Assembly (NCBI GenBank): GCA_032907525.1
Contig: JAJJPM010000063.1
Location: 1 to 18,677 of the forward strand
Direction: 5' to 3'
From: JAHJQQ01 sp032907525
GTDB taxonomy: Bacteria; Pseudomonadota; Gammaproteobacteria; Thiohalobacterales; Thiohalobacteraceae
Length of the DNA stretch: 18,677 nucleotides
A model generated the notes under the pieces. It saw only the letters and a list, made by a program, of their open reading frames with translations, did not search any database and was not told the origin of the DNA. This document shows positions 15,824 to 18,677 of this stretch, piece after piece (within the stretch, counting starts at the first letter, position 1; the number at the start of each line of letters is the position of its first letter). Both the position numbers and the translations under genes were made by a program.

Positions 15824-16651
15824 TTACTTCTTGTTACGCCGGCGGACGATCATGCTGTCGGTGCGCTTGTTCTTGCGCGTCTTGTAGCCCTTCGTCGGCA
15901 TGCCCCACGGCGACACCGGGTGGCGGCCGCCCGAGGTACGGCCTTCGCCGCCGCCGTGCGGGTGGTCGACCGGATTCATGACCACGCCGCGCACGGTGGG
16001 CCGGACACCGCGCCAGCGCTTGGCGCCCGCCTTGCCCAGCGAGCGCAGGTTGTGCTCGGAATTGCCGACCTCGCCGATGGTGGCGCGGCATTCGCAATGC
16101 ACCTTGCGCATCTCGCCCGAGCGCACGCGCAATGTGGCGTAGTCGCCTTCGCGTGCGACCAGCTGCGCCGAGGCGCCGGCGCTGCGGGCGATCTGGCCGC
16201 CCTTGCCGGCCTTCAGCTCGATGTTGTGCACCTGCGTGCCGACCGGGATGTTGCGCAACGGCATCGCGCTGCCGGGCTTGATCGGCGCGTCCACGCCCGA
16301 CAGTACCGGCATACCGACTTCCAGGCCCTTCGGGGCGAGGATGTAGCGGCGTTCGCCATCCGCATACAGCACCAGCGCGATGTGCGCGCTGCGGTTCGGA
16401 TCGTATTCCAGGCGCTCGACGCGGCCGGCGATGCCGTCCTTGTTGCGCTTGAAGTCGATCACGCGGTACTTCTGCTTGTGACCGCCGCCCTTGTGACGGG
16501 TGGTGATCCGCCCGTCGTTGTTGCGGCCACCCGTCTTGGTCTTCTTCTCGACCAGCGCCGCGAAGGGCTCGCCCTTGTGCAGACCCTCGGTGACCGGACG
16601 GACGACGAAGCGACGGCCCGCGGAAGTCGGTTTTGCTTTAACGATAGCCAT
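15824..16651 (-). CDS. rplB: 50S ribosomal protein L2
   Basis: A 275-residue 23S rRNA-binding protein (E. coli 273) needed for subunit association and peptidyl transferase activity. Motifs: TSAGRRFVVRPVTEGLHKGE, GRITTRHKGGGHKQKYRVID, then the signature VMNPVDHPHGGGEGRTSGG, where H230 matches the functionally important E. coli H229. Tail TRKNKRTDSMIVRRRNKK. AAGG is 9 nt upstream of the ATG. The 42-bp gap to rplW holds only a 5-bp hairpin (GCTCA/TGAGC). Confidence 0.99.
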   Translation of the reverse strand: MAIVKAKPTSAGRRFVVRPVTEGLHKGEPFAALVEKKTKTGGRNNDGRITTRHKGGGHKQKYRVIDFKRNKDGIAGRVERLEYDPNRSAHIALVLYADGERRYILAPKGLEVGMPVLSGVDAPIKPGSAMPLRNIPVGTQVHNIELKAGKGGQIARSAGASAQLVAREGDYATLRVRSGEMRKVHCECRATIGEVGNSEHNLRSLGKAGAKRWRGVRPTVRGVVMNPVDHPHGGGEGRTSGGRHPVSPWGMPTKGYKTRKNKRTDSMIVRRRNKK

Positions 16652-16693
16652 TACTCAAAACCTTGCTCAGTTGAGCGACGCGCCCGCAGGCGA

Positions 16694-16990
16694 TCACTCG
16701 GCTCCCATGAAGTTGATGTCGCTGCCCTCGGCCAGCGTCACGAACGCCTTCTTCCAGCCGGACCGCTTGCCGAAGGTCTGGCCGAAACGCTTGATCTTGC
16801 CGCGCACGTTGGACACCTGCACGCCGGTGACCTTCACGTCGAACAGCATCTCGACGGCCTGGCGGATCTCCGGCTTGGTCGCGTCCGACACCACCTTGAA
16901 CGCATACTGACGGTTGCGATCGGCCAGCCGCGCGGTCTTCTCGGACATCAACGGCGCCAGCAGCACCTTCATCAAACGCGCGTCACTCAT
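16694..16990 (-). CDS. rplW: 50S ribosomal protein L23
   Basis: A 98-residue protein (E. coli 100) at the tunnel exit, chief docking point for trigger factor and SRP. Motifs: LMKVLLAPLMSEKTARLAD, YAFKVVSDATKPEIRQAVEM, LFDVKVTGVQVSNVRGK and KRSGWKKAFVTLAEG. Its ATG overlaps the rplD stop by 4 nt (ATGA), and GAGGAG lies 8 nt upstream inside rplD. Confidence 0.99.
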   Translation of the reverse strand: MSDARLMKVLLAPLMSEKTARLADRNRQYAFKVVSDATKPEIRQAVEMLFDVKVTGVQVSNVRGKIKRFGQTFGKRSGWKKAFVTLAEGSDINFMGAE

Positions 16991-17589
16991 GCCAGCCTCT
17001 CCTCGAAGCGCTTCAGCGTATCCACCGTCATCAGCACCTTGCCGAAGCCGACCAGACTGACCGGGTCAGCGCTCACGGAATCGCACACGCCCACGTGATA
17101 CAGATTGCGCGCGGCGAGATAGAGATTCATATCGGCGTCGTCGTTGACGATCAGCACGTCGTCAAGCTCCATGTCCTTGAGCTTGGCGACCAGCTCCTTG
17201 GTCTTGGGGGCGGACACCGCGAAGGATTCCACCACGACCAGACGGTCCTGGCGCACCAGCTCCGACAGGATCGAAGCCATCGCACCCCGATACATCTTCT
17301 TGTTGACCTTCTGCGAATAGTCGCGCGGACGCGCGGCGAAGGTCGTGCCGCCGCCCCGCCACAGCGGGCTGCGAATGGTACCAGAACGCGCGCGTCCTGT
17401 CCCCTTCTGCCGCCACGGCTTGGCGCCGCCACCGCTGACGTCGGAACGGGTCTTCTGCGCCTTGGTGCCCTGGCGGGCGCCGGCCAGCACCGCCGTCACG
17501 ACCTGGTGGACCAGGGCCTCGTTGAATTCGCGTCCGAAGGTCGCGTCGGAGACGGCGACGGACTTACCACCTTTGACCTGCAGTTCCAT
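16987..17589 (-). CDS. rplD: 50S ribosomal protein L4
   Basis: A 200-residue protein (E. coli 201) whose extended loop reaches the exit tunnel; in E. coli it also represses the S10 operon through the leader upstream of rpsJ. Loop region KTRSDVSGGGAKPWRQKGTG followed by RARSGTIRSPLWRGGGTTF is intact, so no macrolide-type mutation is suggested. N-terminal MELQVKGGKSVAVSDATFGR. AAGGGGG overlaps the rplC stop, 7 nt before the ATG. Confidence 0.99.
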   Translation of the reverse strand: MELQVKGGKSVAVSDATFGREFNEALVHQVVTAVLAGARQGTKAQKTRSDVSGGGAKPWRQKGTGRARSGTIRSPLWRGGGTTFAARPRDYSQKVNKKMYRGAMASILSELVRQDRLVVVESFAVSAPKTKELVAKLKDMELDDVLIVNDDADMNLYLAARNLYHVGVCDSVSADPVSLVGFGKVLMTVDTLKRFEERLA

Positions 17590-17601
17590 CTCTGCGCCCC
17601 C

Positions 17602-18240
17602 TTAACCCTTGACCGCCGGACGGACGATCAGATCGCCGCCCTTGGCCCCGGGCACTGCGCCCTTGACCAGAATGAGATTGCGCTCGGCGTCCACGCGCAC
17701 CACTTCGAGGTTCTGCGCGGCGCGGCGCACGTTGCCCATATGACCGGCCATCTTCTTGCCCTTGAACACGCGGCCCGGCGACTGGTTCTGGCCGATCGAG
17801 CCCGCGGAGCGGTGGGACAGCGAGTTGCCGTGGGTGGCGTCGCCCATGGTGAAGTGGTGGCGCTTGATGGCGCCGGCGAAGCCCTTACCGATGGTGGTGC
17901 CGGTCACGTCGACCTTCTGGCCGGCCTGGAACATGTCGGCCTTGATCTCGGCACCCACCGCCAGATCCGCGCCCTCGCCCTCGGCGAGACGGAACTCCCA
18001 CAGGCCGCGGCCGGGCTGCACGCTGGCCTTGGCGAAGTGGCCGGCCATCGGCTTGGTCACACGCGTGGCGCGGCGCGTACCCACGGTGACCTGCACGGCG
18101 CGATAGCCGTCGGTCTCCACGGTCTTGAGCTGGGCCACGCGGTTCGGCTCCACTTCGATCACAGTCACGGGCACCGATGCGCCGTCTTCCGTGAAGACTC
18201 GCGTCATGCCTGCTTTACGTCCTACGACACCGATTGTCAT
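17602..18240 (-). CDS. rplC: 50S ribosomal protein L3
   Basis: A 212-residue assembly-initiator protein (E. coli 209) with an extension reaching the peptidyl transferase centre. Begins MTIGVVGRKAGMTRVFTEDG; signature FAKASVQPGRGLWEFRLAEG, then THGNSLSHRSAGSIGQNQ and SPGRVFKGKKMAGHMGN. Q153 matches E. coli Q150, methylated by PrmB. The AGGGG ribosome-binding site, 7 nt before the ATG, directly abuts the base of the REP palindrome that fills the gap to rpsJ. Confidence 0.99.
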   Translation of the reverse strand: MTIGVVGRKAGMTRVFTEDGASVPVTVIEVEPNRVAQLKTVETDGYRAVQVTVGTRRATRVTKPMAGHFAKASVQPGRGLWEFRLAEGEGADLAVGAEIKADMFQAGQKVDVTGTTIGKGFAGAIKRHHFTMGDATHGNSLSHRSAGSIGQNQSPGRVFKGKKMAGHMGNVRRAAQNLEVVRVDAERNLILVKGAVPGAKGGDLIVRPAVKG

Positions 18241-18252
18241 GTCAATTACCCC

Positions 18253-18293
18253 TGCAGGAGCGGAAGCCGTCTGCGGCTCAGGCCGCTCCTACG
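18253..18293 (-). repeat. REP-type palindromic repeat in the rpsJ-rplC gap
   Basis: On the minus strand GTAGGAGCGGCCTGAGCCGC (18292-18273) is followed by an inverted partner ending CCGCTCCTGC. AGGAGCGG (18256-18263) and CCGCTCCT (18283-18290) are perfect reverse complements, with an inner GCCG/CGGC stem (18266-18269, 18274-18277) around a 4-nt loop. The GTAGGAGCGG core followed by a small GC hairpin is the hallmark of REP elements in Pseudomonas and Xanthomonas-like gammaproteobacteria, which are linked to RAYT transposases. It occupies most of a 60-bp gap. Confidence 0.8.
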
Positions 18294-18300
18294 GCCTCGT

Positions 18301-18612
18301 TCAATTCAATTTGATCTGCACATCCACGCCGGCAGCCAGATCCAGCTTCATCAGCGCATCCACGGTCTTGTCCGTCGGATCGACGATGTCCATCAGGCGC
18401 TTGTGGGTGCGGATCTCATACTGATCGCGCGCATCCTTGTTGACGTGCGGCGAAATCAGGATGGTGAAGCGCTCCATCTTGGTCGGCAGCGGGATCGGCC
18501 CGCGGACCTGCGCGCCGGTGCGCTTGGCCGTCTCGACGATTTCACGCGCTGACTGGTCGATCAGACGATGATCGAAGGCCTTCAGGCGGATACGAATTCT
18601 CTGGTTTGCCAT
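18301..18612 (-). CDS. rpsJ: 30S ribosomal protein S10 (also NusE)
   Basis: A 103-residue protein, the same length as in E. coli, part of the 30S head and, as NusE, of antitermination complexes with NusB and of NusG-mediated transcription-translation coupling. Begins MANQRIRIRLKAFDHRLIDQ; then VETAKRTGAQVRGPIPLPTK, ILISPHVNKDARDQYEIRTH and the end LAAGVDVQIKLN. First gene of the S10 operon; upstream genes (commonly tuf) are outside the window. Its GGGG, 7 nt before the ATG, is the degenerate last unit of a CTAG heptamer tract. Confidence 0.99.
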   Translation of the reverse strand: MANQRIRIRLKAFDHRLIDQSAREIVETAKRTGAQVRGPIPLPTKMERFTILISPHVNKDARDQYEIRTHKRLMDIVDPTDKTVDALMKLDLAAGVDVQIKLN

Positions 18613-18619
18613 TTCAAAA

Positions 18620-18654
18620 CCCCAGGGTCTAGGTCCTAGGTTCTAGGGCCGGGG
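18620..18654 (-). repeat. CTAG heptamer element upstream of rpsJ
   Basis: Three CTAG tetramers start at 18629, 18636 and 18643, an exact 7-bp period, flanked by CCCC (18620-18623) and GGGG (18651-18654). In the rpsJ direction the next in-phase heptamer is CTGGGGT, whose GGGG is 7 nt from the ATG. The arrangement CTAG-N5-GGGG-N7-ATG is identical to that before rplQ, 13.6 kb away, with one fewer CTAG unit. Confidence 0.85.
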
Positions 18655-18677
18655 CAAAGGAAGAAGATCTTTCCTCG

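Overview
The window is high-GC bacterial DNA (clearly above 60% by eye). It carries the 28-gene S10-spc-alpha ribosomal protein supercluster on the minus strand, in the classical gammaproteobacterial order. The individual proteins resemble those of Escherichia coli closely in length and motif. The long form of S14, the 17-kDa-type L17 after rpoA, and a uvrA gene convergent on the cluster's downstream side all fit a gammaproteobacterium. A purple-sulfur or Ectothiorhodospira-like lineage is my best guess, but that is inference from protein flavour, not a demonstrated placement.

Layout from left to right. Positions 1-2613 (+) hold uvrA without its first ~93 codons. Positions 2618-4467 (-) hold a two-gene, translationally coupled unit: a SAM hydroxide adenosyltransferase (DUF62 family) followed by a roughly 12-helix histidine-bearing membrane protein that I can only place loosely (NnrS/COX1-like). 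It is convergent with uvrA, with only 4 bp between the stop codons. Positions 4498-4578 hold a long near-perfect palindrome of repeat type, and 4588-4615 a strong Rho-independent terminator closing the ribosomal cluster. Positions 4639-7619 (-) are the alpha operon (rpsM-rpsK-rpsD-rpoA-rplQ). Positions 7791-13470 (-) are the spc operon (rplN to rpmJ, including secY). Positions 13534-18612 (-) are the S10 operon (rpsJ to rpsQ). Transcription runs from the right edge to the left, so the S10 leader and promoter lie beyond the window.

The coding content is largely ordinary housekeeping: ribosome assembly, the RNA polymerase alpha subunit and the Sec translocon core, made together. No stretch over 300 bp lacks a gene; the longest gap is the 171 bp between rpmJ and rpsM, where an alpha-operon leader would be expected. 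I see no tRNA, rRNA, CRISPR array, insertion sequence or prophage.

The unusual material is in the gaps. Two copies of one small element sit directly upstream of rplQ and rpsJ, in the same orientation. Each is a run of CTAG units with an exact 7-bp period, bracketed by CCCC and GGGG, and its degenerate terminal heptamer provides the GGGG Shine-Dalgarno-like sequence exactly 7 nt before the ATG. A REP-type palindrome fills the rpsJ-rplC gap, and a different 21-bp-arm palindrome lies upstream of the DUF62 gene. Three repeat families have therefore entered this normally compact cluster. The DUF62/membrane protein pair is the most function-obscure coding part.
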